DNA from: Niastella sp966211305
GTDB lineage: Bacteria; Bacteroidota; Bacteroidia; Chitinophagales; Chitinophagaceae
DNA length: 20,182 bases
Assembly (NCBI GenBank): GCA_966211305.1
Contig: CBIHPC010000090.1
Coordinates: forward strand, 1 to 20,182
Direction: 5' to 3'
Of the stretch, positions 13,496 through 20,182 are shown piece by piece. The stretch's first letter is position 1. Every line of letters begins with the position of its first letter. The notes under the pieces were generated by a model. The model had not been told where the DNA came from and did no database searches. It saw only the letters and a program-made list of their open reading frames with translations. The position numbers and the translations under genes were made by a program.

Positions 13496-16400
13496 TGTGA
13501 TCAATTTCTTCAGTTAATGGATTTTCGTCTTCGTTCCTGATCAACGTTCGCTTTGCGGCAAGTTTGCCAAACAGGTAATACAAACCGGGGATAACGATAA
13601 CCCCGGCAATGGTTCCTATAAGCATACCGCCCAGTGAGGATGAACCAATGGTGCGGTTACCGATAGCGCCCGGTCCCGTTGCCACTACCAGCGGGATCAA
13701 ACCTGCAATAAACGCCAATGACGTCATAAGAATAGGGCGGAACCGCGTTCTGGCCCCTTCCATGGCAGCGCGGTATACGGTCATACCTGCCCGGTGCTTC
13801 TGCGCAGCAAATTCAACGATCAGCACGGCGTTCTTACCCAGCAAACCAACCAGCATGATCAATCCCACCTGGGCGTAAATGTCGTTGGCCAGTCCCATTA
13901 CCTTAATGAGCAGGAACGAACCAAACACACCGGCAGGCAGCGACAGAATTACCGACAAAGGCAGAATGAAACTTTCATACTGCGCGGCAAGGATCAGGTA
14001 TACGAACATCAATACGATGCCGAAAATGATGACCGCTTCATTACCCCGCGCCGATTCATCTTTCGACAACCCTTCCCAGTCGATACCATACCCACGGGGT
14101 AAAGTTTTATCAGCCACTTCCCGGATGATCTTTATGGCCTCACCGCTGCTGTATCCTTTGGCCGGCTCGCCTCTGATGGCCGATGAGTTGTACATATTGT
14201 ACCGCGTGATCTCATTGAGCCCGTGCGTTTTTCTGATTGACATAAACGCCGAATAGGGCACCATTTCATCGCGGTTGTTCTTTACATATAATTTCAGCAG
14301 GTCATCGGGCAGCGCACGGTATTCGGGCGACGATTGCACGAATACCTTCAGGAAGTTGCCGAACCTGATAAAGCCCAGCTCATAGCTGCTGCCTATCAAG
14401 ATCGAAAGGTTATCCATTGCCTTGCCGATCGACACGCCCTTCTGCATTGCAGCCTTGTTGTCGATCTCCAGTTCGTATTGCGGATAGTTGGCGCTGAAGA
14501 AGGTGAACAAGCCGGTAAGCTCTTTACGCTTTTTGAGCGCAGCCATAAAGTCATCGTTCACTTTTTCCATATCGAGGTAATTGTCGCTGTTGGTTTTGTC
14601 GAGCAAGCGCAGGGCAAAACCTCCTGCAGCACCATAACCGGGCACGGCCGGCGGGCCGAAGAACTCGATGGTAGCGCCTGGTATTTCCTTACACTTCTCT
14701 TCCAGCTCTTCAATTATCGCCGTCACATTATGTTTTCTTTTCGCCCAGTCGTTCAAACTTATTATACAGGTACCGGCATTTGAACCACGGCCTTCCGTCA
14801 ACACCTCATAACCTGCCAGCGCCGATACGGATCGAATACCATCTATATGTTCGGCAACTTCCTGCACCCGTTTGGCGAGGTCGTTCGTTCTTTCGAGGGT
14901 TGAACCCGGCGGGGTTTGAATGATGGCATAGATCATACCCTGGTCTTCACTGGGAATAAAACCTGCAGGCAGTGTTTTACCAATACCGAAGATGCCAAAA
15001 CAAAACGCACCCAGTAATACAAAGGTGACCAGGCGCCGGCTTACGATCTTTTCCATCAGCTTTGAATAGCTGCCCGTCATGCGCTCAAAACCCCTGTTGA
15101 ACCAATCGAGAAAAAGATTGACGGGTGTTTTCTTCCTGGGCTTGCCATGGTTGTTCTTTAACAACATAGCGCACAACACCGGCGTAAGCGTTAACGCCAC
15201 TACACCCGATAAAACGATGGCAGTGGCCATAGTAATAGCAAACTGGCGATAGAAAATGCCTACCGGACCGCTCATAAACGCAACCGGAACAAATACCGCC
15301 GCCATTACGAAGGTGATGGCGACGATAGCACCGCTGATCTCGTGCAATACCTGTTTGGTTGCATTGTATGGCGACATATGCGTTTCTTCCATTTTGGCAT
15401 GCACCGCTTCAATAACCACAATGGCGTTATCAACCACAATACCTATGGCCAGCACCAGCGCAAACAGGGTGATGAGGTTGATGTTCAACCCAAACAACTG
15501 CATAAAGAAGAAGGAACCGATAAGCGAAACCGGTACCGCCAGTGTGGGAATAAGCGTCGAACGCCAGTCGCCGAGAAAGATGAATACCACAATGGCCACC
15601 AGTACGAAGGCCTCACCCAGCGTATGCAATACTTTTTCAATGGATGCATCGAGGAAGTTGGATACGTCATAGTCAATCTCATAATCCATTCCCGGCGGAA
15701 AGGATTCCTTCTTCAACTCGTTCAGCTTTTCTTTAATGGCTTTAATTACATCCTGCGCATTACTGCCATAGGTTTGTTTCAATACTACGGCTGCAGACGG
15801 ATGGCCATTGAGGTTTGAATAGATGTCGTAAAATTCGCTTCCCAGCTCAACATCTGCAATATCTTTCAGGTACAGGATCTCCCCCTGGGGATTGGCGCGA
15901 ATGATCACATTCTTATACTGATCGGGCTGGTTATACCGTCCCTGGTACGTCAATACGTATTCCAGCGCTTCAGATCTTTTACCATCACTGCGGCCTAACC
16001 TGCCGGGTGAACCGATAATACTCTGGCTGGCCAATGCCTCCATCACTTCATCGGTAGCAACATTATAGGCGCGCATCCGGTCGGGCTTCAGCCATATACG
16101 CATGGCATACTGCCGGCTGCCGAGGATCTGCGCACTGCCAATGCCTTTTACCCGGCTCAGCTCGCGCAGGATATTTACGTTGGTAAAATTGTAGAGAAAA
16201 TTCTCATCGGCGTGTTTGTCGGTACTGAATACGTTAACATACATCAACATATTCGGTTGTAAGATATTAACGATGATCCCTTCCCGTTGTACCAGCACGG
16301 GCAGGCGGTTTGTTACCTGTTCTATACGGTTCTTTACGTTTACCACCGCCGCGTTGGGATCGGTTCCCAGATCGAACACCACCTGTACGTTTGCTTCACC

Positions 16401-16655
16401 GGCGCTGGTGGCATCTGATGTCATGTACTTCATCCCGGGCACACCGTTTATAGCTTTCTCCATGGGAATGAGCACTGATTTTACCAACACATCGGCACTG
16501 GCGCCCGGGTACGCCACACTAACGATAACCCGTGGCGGCGCAATGGAAGGGAACTGTGATGTTGGCAATGTATTAATGGCCAGGATCCCCATAAAAACAA
16601 TGACGAGGGACAGCACGATCGCAAAGACCGGCCGTTTCATGAATATATTAAACAT
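13488..16655 (-). CDS. RND efflux permease, HAE1 family (RND1)
   Basis: This 1055-residue protein is full length for AcrB-like pumps. It starts 'MFNIFMKRPVFAIVLSLVIV' (TM1), followed by 'LPTSQFPSIAPPRVIVSVAY' and the porter-domain 'YPGASADVL'. The N-terminal half carries 'FLGDWRSTLIPTLAVPVSLI'. The TM4 proton-relay region reads 'IGIVVDNAIVVIEAV', with Asp409 but Asn410 where AcrB has its second Asp. The TM10 Lys (AcrB Lys940) is present as Lys941 in 'GKNAVLIVE'. The C-terminus ends 'GLYYLFGKLAAKR' and a hydrophilic tail. Family members form trimers in the inner membrane and export drugs, dyes or detergents using the proton gradient. The genes lie in the order adaptor, RND, OMF: 27 bp after the adaptor and 8 bp overlapping OMF1. 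The substrate is unknown. Confidence 0.95.
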   Translation of the reverse strand: MFNIFMKRPVFAIVLSLVIVFMGILAINTLPTSQFPSIAPPRVIVSVAYPGASADVLVKSVLIPMEKAINGVPGMKYMTSDATSAGEANVQVVFDLGTDPNAAVVNVKNRIEQVTNRLPVLVQREGIIVNILQPNMLMYVNVFSTDKHADENFLYNFTNVNILRELSRVKGIGSAQILGSRQYAMRIWLKPDRMRAYNVATDEVMEALASQSIIGSPGRLGRSDGKRSEALEYVLTYQGRYNQPDQYKNVIIRANPQGEILYLKDIADVELGSEFYDIYSNLNGHPSAAVVLKQTYGSNAQDVIKAIKEKLNELKKESFPPGMDYEIDYDVSNFLDASIEKVLHTLGEAFVLVAIVVFIFLGDWRSTLIPTLAVPVSLIGSFFFMQLFGLNINLITLFALVLAIGIVVDNAIVVIEAVHAKMEETHMSPYNATKQVLHEISGAIVAITFVMAAVFVPVAFMSGPVGIFYRQFAITMATAIVLSGVVALTLTPVLCAMLLKNNHGKPRKKTPVNLFLDWFNRGFERMTGSYSKLMEKIVSRRLVTFVLLGAFCFGIFGIGKTLPAGFIPSEDQGMIYAIIQTPPGSTLERTNDLAKRVQEVAEHIDGIRSVSALAGYEVLTEGRGSNAGTCIISLNDWAKRKHNVTAIIEELEEKCKEIPGATIEFFGPPAVPGYGAAGGFALRLLDKTNSDNYLDMEKVNDDFMAALKKRKELTGLFTFFSANYPQYELEIDNKAAMQKGVSIGKAMDNLSILIGSSYELGFIRFGNFLKVFVQSSPEYRALPDDLLKLYVKNNRDEMVPYSAFMSIRKTHGLNEITRYNMYNSSAIRGEPAKGYSSGEAIKIIREVADKTLPRGYGIDWEGLSKDESARGNEAVIIFGIVLMFVYLILAAQYESFILPLSVILSLPAGVFGSFLLIKVMGLANDIYAQVGLIMLVGLLGKNAVLIVEFAAQKHRAGMTVYRAAMEGARTRFRPILMTSLAFIAGLIPLVVATGPGAIGNRTIGSSSLGGMLIGTIAGVIVIPGLYYLFGKLAAKRTLIRNEDENPLTEEIDHNV

Positions 16656-16682
16656 GTATTTCTACTTTTTTGGGTACTTACA

Positions 16683-17765
16683 TTATTCAGATTCAAGCTT
16701 CAGATGCGCCATCACCGTTGCAGGCTCCTCGAACTCAAAGCTTATCTTATCGCCATCCTGTACTTTGCGGATGCCTTCCAGCAGGATCTTATTGCCTTCA
16801 TTCACGCCATCCTTTATTATATACAGATCAGGGATCTCTGCAGCAATAGTGATGGGCGTTAATTTCACTACATTGTCTTTATTCACTACGTACACATATT
16901 TTTTATCCATGATCTCGAGGGTTGCTTTCTGCGGAATGACAATAGCGTCTTTCATTTGTTCTTTCATAAGAATGCTGCCGGTTTCACCATGGCGAAGCAG
17001 TCCCTCCCGGTTTGGAAATGTTGCGCGGAAAGCGATGTTACCGGTTTCATTATTAAACTCGGCCTCGATGGTTTCTACATAACCGGGATGTTTGAATACC
17101 TGTTTGTTGGCCATCAATAATTCCACCTTCATTTTTTCTTTTGTTTTCAGGTTTGCCTGGTAGTTGAGGTACTCTGGTTCAGAAACATTGAAGTACACCC
17201 ACATCTGGCTATTGTCTGAGAGACTGGTCAGCAGTTCCCCTTCTTCAACGAGGCTTCCCTGTTTCAAATGCAGCTGGTCAACGATGCCATCGAATGGCGC
17301 CCTGATATCGGTAAATGCGAGATGCGCTTTCGCCAGCGCCAGTTCTGCTTTTGCTCTTTTTGCTTTCGCAATGGCCAGCGCCAGTTCGTTTTTCGATACT
17401 ATATTGCGATCGGCCAGCGACTGGGTATTCTGCACTTCAATATCGGCTGCCTGCGCTTCTGCATCTGCTTTCTCCATTTCTGCCTGGTACAGCGTAGGCA
17501 TGATCTTGAATAATAATTGCCCGGCTTTTACAAACTGGCCTTCGTCGACATATACGCGTTGCAGGTAACCTTTTTCCTGGGCCTTCAATTCAATATTCCT
17601 GATAGAACGGATCTGACATACATATTCCTGGGTAACGGTGGTGTCAATTTTGAGCGGACTGGTTACAAGTAATCTGGCAGGTTCTTCTTTTCTTTCTTCT
17701 TTAGTCGTACAGCCTGTATAGCACAACAGGGCGCACAAGCCTGTGAGCATGAAAATTCTATTCAT
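16683..17765 (-). CDS. RND efflux periplasmic adaptor lipoprotein (MFP1)
   Basis: This 360-residue protein starts at ATG 17765 (MNRIFMLTGLCALLCYTGC) rather than at the longer 17801 start, whose first 12 residues spoil the signal peptide. The lipobox Y-T-G-C puts the anchor on Cys19. The order is that of a membrane fusion protein: a beta-barrel/lipoyl half with 'IELKAQEKGYLQRVYVDEGQ' and 'VKAGQLLFKI', an alpha-hairpin ('AEMEKADAEAQAADIEVQNT' to 'AKAELALAKAHL'), the second lipoyl half 'IRAPFDGIVDQLHLKQGSLV', a beta barrel, and the membrane-proximal end. It is first in the operon with RND1 and OMF1 and links the two across the periplasm. The start codon lies inside a 14-bp direct repeat. Confidence 0.93.
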   Translation of the reverse strand: MNRIFMLTGLCALLCYTGCTTKEERKEEPARLLVTSPLKIDTTVTQEYVCQIRSIRNIELKAQEKGYLQRVYVDEGQFVKAGQLLFKIMPTLYQAEMEKADAEAQAADIEVQNTQSLADRNIVSKNELALAIAKAKRAKAELALAKAHLAFTDIRAPFDGIVDQLHLKQGSLVEEGELLTSLSDNSQMWVYFNVSEPEYLNYQANLKTKEKMKVELLMANKQVFKHPGYVETIEAEFNNETGNIAFRATFPNREGLLRHGETGSILMKEQMKDAIVIPQKATLEIMDKKYVYVVNKDNVVKLTPITIAAEIPDLYIIKDGVNEGNKILLEGIRKVQDGDKISFEFEEPATVMAHLKLESE

Positions 17766-17793
17766 AATTCGATAATGTGATAATTCGATAATG
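17764..17793. repeat. 14-bp direct repeat overlapping the MFP1 start codon
   Basis: ATAATTCGATAATG occurs at 17764-17777 and 17780-17793, with 2 bp between copies (16-bp period). On the minus strand the first copy holds the first two bases (17764-17765) of the start ATG, and the second lies 14-28 bp upstream. Direct repeats at this spacing could be paired operator half-sites or a small duplication; nothing identifies the binder. Confidence 0.5.
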
Positions 17794-17853
17794 AAATACA
17801 ATAATTACAAATAATCACTGGGTTAGGTGATTATAGATATGCATGCGGAGAGG

Positions 17854-17872
17854 TTCAGGATCATATCCTGAA
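17854..17872. promoter_or_regulatory. 19-bp inverted repeat upstream of the efflux operon
   Basis: TTCAGGAT (17854-17861) and ATCCTGAA (17865-17872) form a perfect inverted repeat around 3 bp. It lies about 90 bp upstream of the MFP1 ATG and overlaps the stop of the small secreted protein. It has no T-tract, so it looks more like an operator (for example of a TetR- or MarR-type repressor) than a terminator. No regulator gene for it is in this window. Confidence 0.4.
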
Positions 17873-18259
17873 AACACAGTGAATGATAAACTTATTGGCG
17901 GAGAAATGAGATAAATGCCCGTTGGCGGAGAATTGACTTAAAAAATAATTTGCGGAATTATTTGAAGCGGAATTAGAAGAAATATAATTGCTACCTGAAC
18001 CGGTGTGCTTTTTTGATGACCGCGACTCGTCATCATCATCGTCATCAGTTTCTTCTTCCCTTTCGGCAGCCTCGTCATTCGTCCGGCGGTCGCCTGATGA
18101 ACGGCGTTGACTAACCACATCCTGCCGGCTGTTTAGATCCCGGGCCTGCACGGTGTAGAAATGTTTGGGGAAGCCATGAACATTTTGCAGGGAAGTGTGT
18201 GCGTGCACGCCCGGCAAAAATGAACAAAGTAATAGTAAAATGCTAATTAGCAACTTCAT
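17861..18259 (-). CDS. Small secreted acidic protein of unknown function
   Basis: This 132-residue protein starts at ATG 18259, giving the signal peptide 'MKLLISILLLLCSFLPGVHA'; a start at 18301 would put polar residues in front of it. The mature protein has a low-complexity acidic stretch (EREEETDDDDDDES), a Ser/Asn-rich segment, and a C-terminal 9-residue near-repeat (QFSANGHLS, HFSANKFII). In DNA this is TTGGCGGAGAA at 17895-17905 and 17922-17932. I recognise no family. It lies between the OMF2 gene and the MFP1 gene on the same strand, and could be a periplasmic or exported protein related to one of the pumps, or unrelated. A spurious gene is not excluded, though the signal peptide argues for it. 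Confidence 0.5.
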   Translation of the reverse strand: MKLLISILLLLCSFLPGVHAHTSLQNVHGFPKHFYTVQARDLNSRQDVVSQRRSSGDRRTNDEAAEREEETDDDDDDESRSSKKHTGSGSNYISSNSASNNSANYFLSQFSANGHLSHFSANKFIIHCVFRI

Positions 18260-18463
18260 CAGGCTTCTAATATGAAGATTTAAATGGACAAGACTTCCCA
18301 TTTGTGGAAAGCAATCGTTTAGTTACCGCCTGCGTTTTATCGGGAATCTATTGAGGGGCGGATGCGGTAAAATTAATTGTAAAAACACAACCGGCAAAGG
18401 TTGAAGAAGCCGGCAGGGGGGTCAATAACATTTCATTAGTAAAATACTTCCCTAAAACAGGTG

Positions 18464-18486
18464 TGCCACGTCTTTGAGAAGTGGCA
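18464..18486 (-). terminator. Possible weak terminator after OMF2
   Basis: TGCCAC (18464-18469) and GTGGCA (18481-18486) pair perfectly, and inner TCT/AGA bases can extend the stem. On the minus strand it begins 22 bp past the OMF2 stop and is followed by 'cctgtttt', a short T-run. It may end the second efflux operon before the small secreted protein gene; the rest of 18260-18508 shows nothing clear. Confidence 0.4.
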
Positions 18487-18508
18487 ACCCGTCCTTAATT
18501 TATATTTT

Positions 18509-19966
18509 TTAATGACAGCCGCCGCCAATGCGGCGGGACAGTTGAATGAGGGAGAGGTAAATATTCATTTTCTGTTCATTCAGGGCCAGTTCTGCTTCCA
18601 GTACATTCTTCTGGGCGGTGATCACCTCCAGATAGGTTGCGTAACCGGTAAGGTACAATTCGCGGGCAGAAGTTACTGCTGCGTTCAGTTCGTGCACCTC
18701 CTGCAACTTCAGTTCATGTGACTTTTTATTGTTTTCCACCGCATTCATATTGGTCACTACTTCACTGTAGGCATCGAGCAGTTTCTGCTGGTAATTATAC
18801 ACCGCCTCTTTGCTGGCGGCATTTGCCATAGCGAACTGCGCTTTTAACCGGCGTTGCTGAAAAAGCGGGGCCGTTAAACCACCGGCAATTCCATAGGCCA
18901 GGCTTCCACCATTGAACAACAACGATGGGGTAAATGCATTGAATGCCACATAGGGACTTAATACCAATGAAGGCAGAAAAGCGGCGCGTGCAGCCTGCAC
19001 ATTTTCTTTCATCATCTCCAATTCAAATTCCGCCTGTTTAATATCGGGCCGTGCAGATAATAATGAAGCCGGCAAACCGGTTTCAATAGCTGTTGCCATC
19101 GATGCCGGCAGGGCGGTGTCACGATCGATGTGTTTGGGATAACTGCCGGCGATGGCATTCAATTCATTTTCGACCCGGATGCGATCCTGCAGGATCCGGA
19201 ACTCGATGCCGCGGGTGTTCAGCAACTGCGCCCTGAACTGTTGTACCGCCAGTTCGGTGGCCCGGCCACCGGTCTTTTGCGCCTCTACAATTTCAAGCGC
19301 CCTTTGCTGCAGGCCGATGTTCTTTCTTACGATCTGCAATTCGGTATCCAGTCCAAGTAACGTATAATACCCTTCTGCCAGCGTTGCCACCAGTGAGGTA
19401 ATAAGCAGTTGTTTGCCTTTTTCGGTTGCCAGCAATTCGGCCTGCGCCGCTTTTTTCAAATGGCGCAATTTGCCCCACAGATCGATCTCCCAGTTACTGG
19501 TAAGCCCTACAAACATATCGGTTGTGGGGCTTACGGGTATTTTCTGGTCTTTGTTGATATTGGGCGAAAGATTGGTATCGAAATTTCCTACACCATTCAT
19601 CGTATAATCGCCGTACCTGTCGGCAGCAGCGGAAACTACGCCATTCACCGAAGGCAGAAAGGCGCCCTTTCTCTCCGATAACCGCGCATGCGCCGCGGCG
19701 ATGCGTTGCAGCGCTATATTCAAATCGGTATTATCCTTTAATGCGGTTGCTATAAAATTATTCAGATGCGGATCGGAAAAGATATTGCGGAAAACCAGGT
19801 TGGCCGAATCGGTGGCGCCTGTTTTGTCAGCAAACTGCTGCGGCATTGGTTTTACCGCAGGCAGCGCTGACGGGGTCATTACTTTACAACCCGATACTAC
19901 ACTAAAAACCAAAATAGCTGATCCCGTTATTACCTTTCCACTGATACGGGAGAATATATGTTTCAT
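18509..19966 (-). CDS. Outer-membrane factor lipoprotein of second RND efflux system (OMF2)
   Basis: This 485-residue protein is paralogous to OMF1. It has a lipoprotein signal ('ITGSAILVFSVVSGC', anchor near Cys27) and NodT/OprM-type blocks: 'LNNFIATALKDNTDLNIALQ', 'WEIDLWGKLRHLKKAAQAEL', 'LLSARPDIKQAEFELEMMKE', 'AFLPSLVLSPYVAFNAFTPS' and 'NIYLSLIQLSRRIGGGCH'. Compared with OMF1 the layout is the same, including a mature N-terminus of about 55 residues before the first OEP repeat. It follows the RND2 stop by 67 bp, so the two are probably one operon. In the family it is the outer-membrane channel of the tripartite pump. Confidence 0.93.
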   Translation of the reverse strand: MKHIFSRISGKVITGSAILVFSVVSGCKVMTPSALPAVKPMPQQFADKTGATDSANLVFRNIFSDPHLNNFIATALKDNTDLNIALQRIAAAHARLSERKGAFLPSVNGVVSAAADRYGDYTMNGVGNFDTNLSPNINKDQKIPVSPTTDMFVGLTSNWEIDLWGKLRHLKKAAQAELLATEKGKQLLITSLVATLAEGYYTLLGLDTELQIVRKNIGLQQRALEIVEAQKTGGRATELAVQQFRAQLLNTRGIEFRILQDRIRVENELNAIAGSYPKHIDRDTALPASMATAIETGLPASLLSARPDIKQAEFELEMMKENVQAARAAFLPSLVLSPYVAFNAFTPSLLFNGGSLAYGIAGGLTAPLFQQRRLKAQFAMANAASKEAVYNYQQKLLDAYSEVVTNMNAVENNKKSHELKLQEVHELNAAVTSARELYLTGYATYLEVITAQKNVLEAELALNEQKMNIYLSLIQLSRRIGGGCH

Positions 19967-19998
19967 TCGTTGATATATAATTTTAAAAGTAACACCAG

Positions 19999-20032
19999 GG
20001 TGGGCTGTTTGCCAGCTGGCAGCTTCCCCACC
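19999..20032 (-). other. Hairpin between RND2 and OMF2
   Basis: GGTGGG (19999-20004) pairs with CCCACC (20027-20032), and inside lies the 10-bp palindrome GCCAGCTGGC (20011-20020) with extra GCTG/CAGC pairing. It begins one base past the RND2 stop. On the minus strand 'cttttaaaatt' follows nearby, so partial termination or RNA processing between pump and channel genes is possible. Confidence 0.35.
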
Positions 20033-20033
20033 T

Positions 20034-20182
20034 CTATCGTTTTGCTATCTCCTCATGATCTACCATATGTTCGGTCAACGGCTCTTCTTCATGGGCCCGC
20101 ACATTCTTGTTACCTTTCTTCTTTGTACGGCGGTACATGAACAATCCGTACAGGCCGGGGATCAGGAAGATACCGAAGATGG
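20034..20182 (-). CDS. C-terminal end of a second RND efflux permease (RND2), cut by window edge
   Basis: The last 48 codons are visible. They read 'IFGIFLIPGLYGLFMYRRTK' (end of TM12) and a hydrophilic tail with 'EEEPLTEHMVDHEE', comparable to the end of RND1 ('VIVIPGLYYLFGKL' and 'ENPLTEEIDHN'). The gene continues past the right edge. It is followed by OMF2, giving a second tripartite cassette whose adaptor gene must lie upstream, outside the window. Confidence 0.85.
   Translation of the reverse strand, partial: IFGIFLIPGLYGLFMYRRTKKKGNKNVRAHEEEPLTEHMVDHEEIAKR

Noticed and set aside
12903..13517. Long + strand frames across the efflux genes (also 16216-17082, 15342-15818)
   Set aside because: They are antisense to well-conserved RND, OMF and MFP genes and their translations resemble nothing.
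1..20182. tRNA, rRNA, CRISPR arrays, insertion sequences, integrases
   Set aside because: I looked for these throughout and saw no supporting sequence.

Overview
The window looks like a chromosomal stretch of a Bacteroidetes bacterium, probably of the Chitinophagaceae type. The reasons are a subtype-iii type VI secretion (T6SS) tube and spike pair, AlbA_2/HATPase-type genes with 'SEKTSEK' tails, nodulation-type efflux lipoproteins, near-matches to the Bacteroidetes -7 promoter element (TAnnTTTG), weak or absent Shine-Dalgarno sequences and moderate GC. This assignment comes from recognising families, not from a search.

Region 1 (1-4729, + strand) is a T6SS tip and effector island. It holds the end of a TssD/Hcp tube gene, a VgrG spike gene, and two tandem two-gene modules. 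Each module is a PAAR protein fused to a C-terminal zinc metallopeptidase of the M35 (aspzincin, peptidyl-Lys endopeptidase) type, followed at once by a 135-residue partner. The partners are paralogous and resemble the N-terminal pro-domain of secreted M35 proteases. I read the modules as effector and immunity pairs in which a detached zymogen pro-domain works in trans as the inhibitor. This is the most interesting content of the window. The PAAR halves are nearly identical in DNA, while the protease and partner halves have diverged and are AT-rich.

Region 2 (4730-5972) is a decay scar. It has a minus-strand AlbA_2/HATPase-type regulator pseudogene with a large internal deletion and two in-frame stops, then about 450 bases without a recognisable gene but with strong palindromes.

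Region 3 (5973-12012) is mixed chromosomal content. It holds a HAD hydrolase, a DUF2007-like two-TM protein convergent with an MscS channel, a secreted truncated arabinofuranosidase-like protein with a strong terminator, a likely co-transcribed Atu4866-family protein and SDR oxidoreductase followed by an AraC regulator, and a small lipoprotein. A long bidirectional terminator closes the region.

Region 4 (12062-20182, minus strand) carries two related tripartite efflux systems in tandem. Reading in the direction of transcription: the end of an RND pump (RND2), its outer-membrane factor (OMF2), a small secreted acidic protein of unknown role, then a complete adaptor-RND-OMF operon (MFP1-RND1-OMF1). 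The second cassette continues past the right edge. Signal peptides and lipoboxes fit inner-membrane pumps, a lipid-anchored periplasmic adaptor, and lipid-anchored outer-membrane channels.
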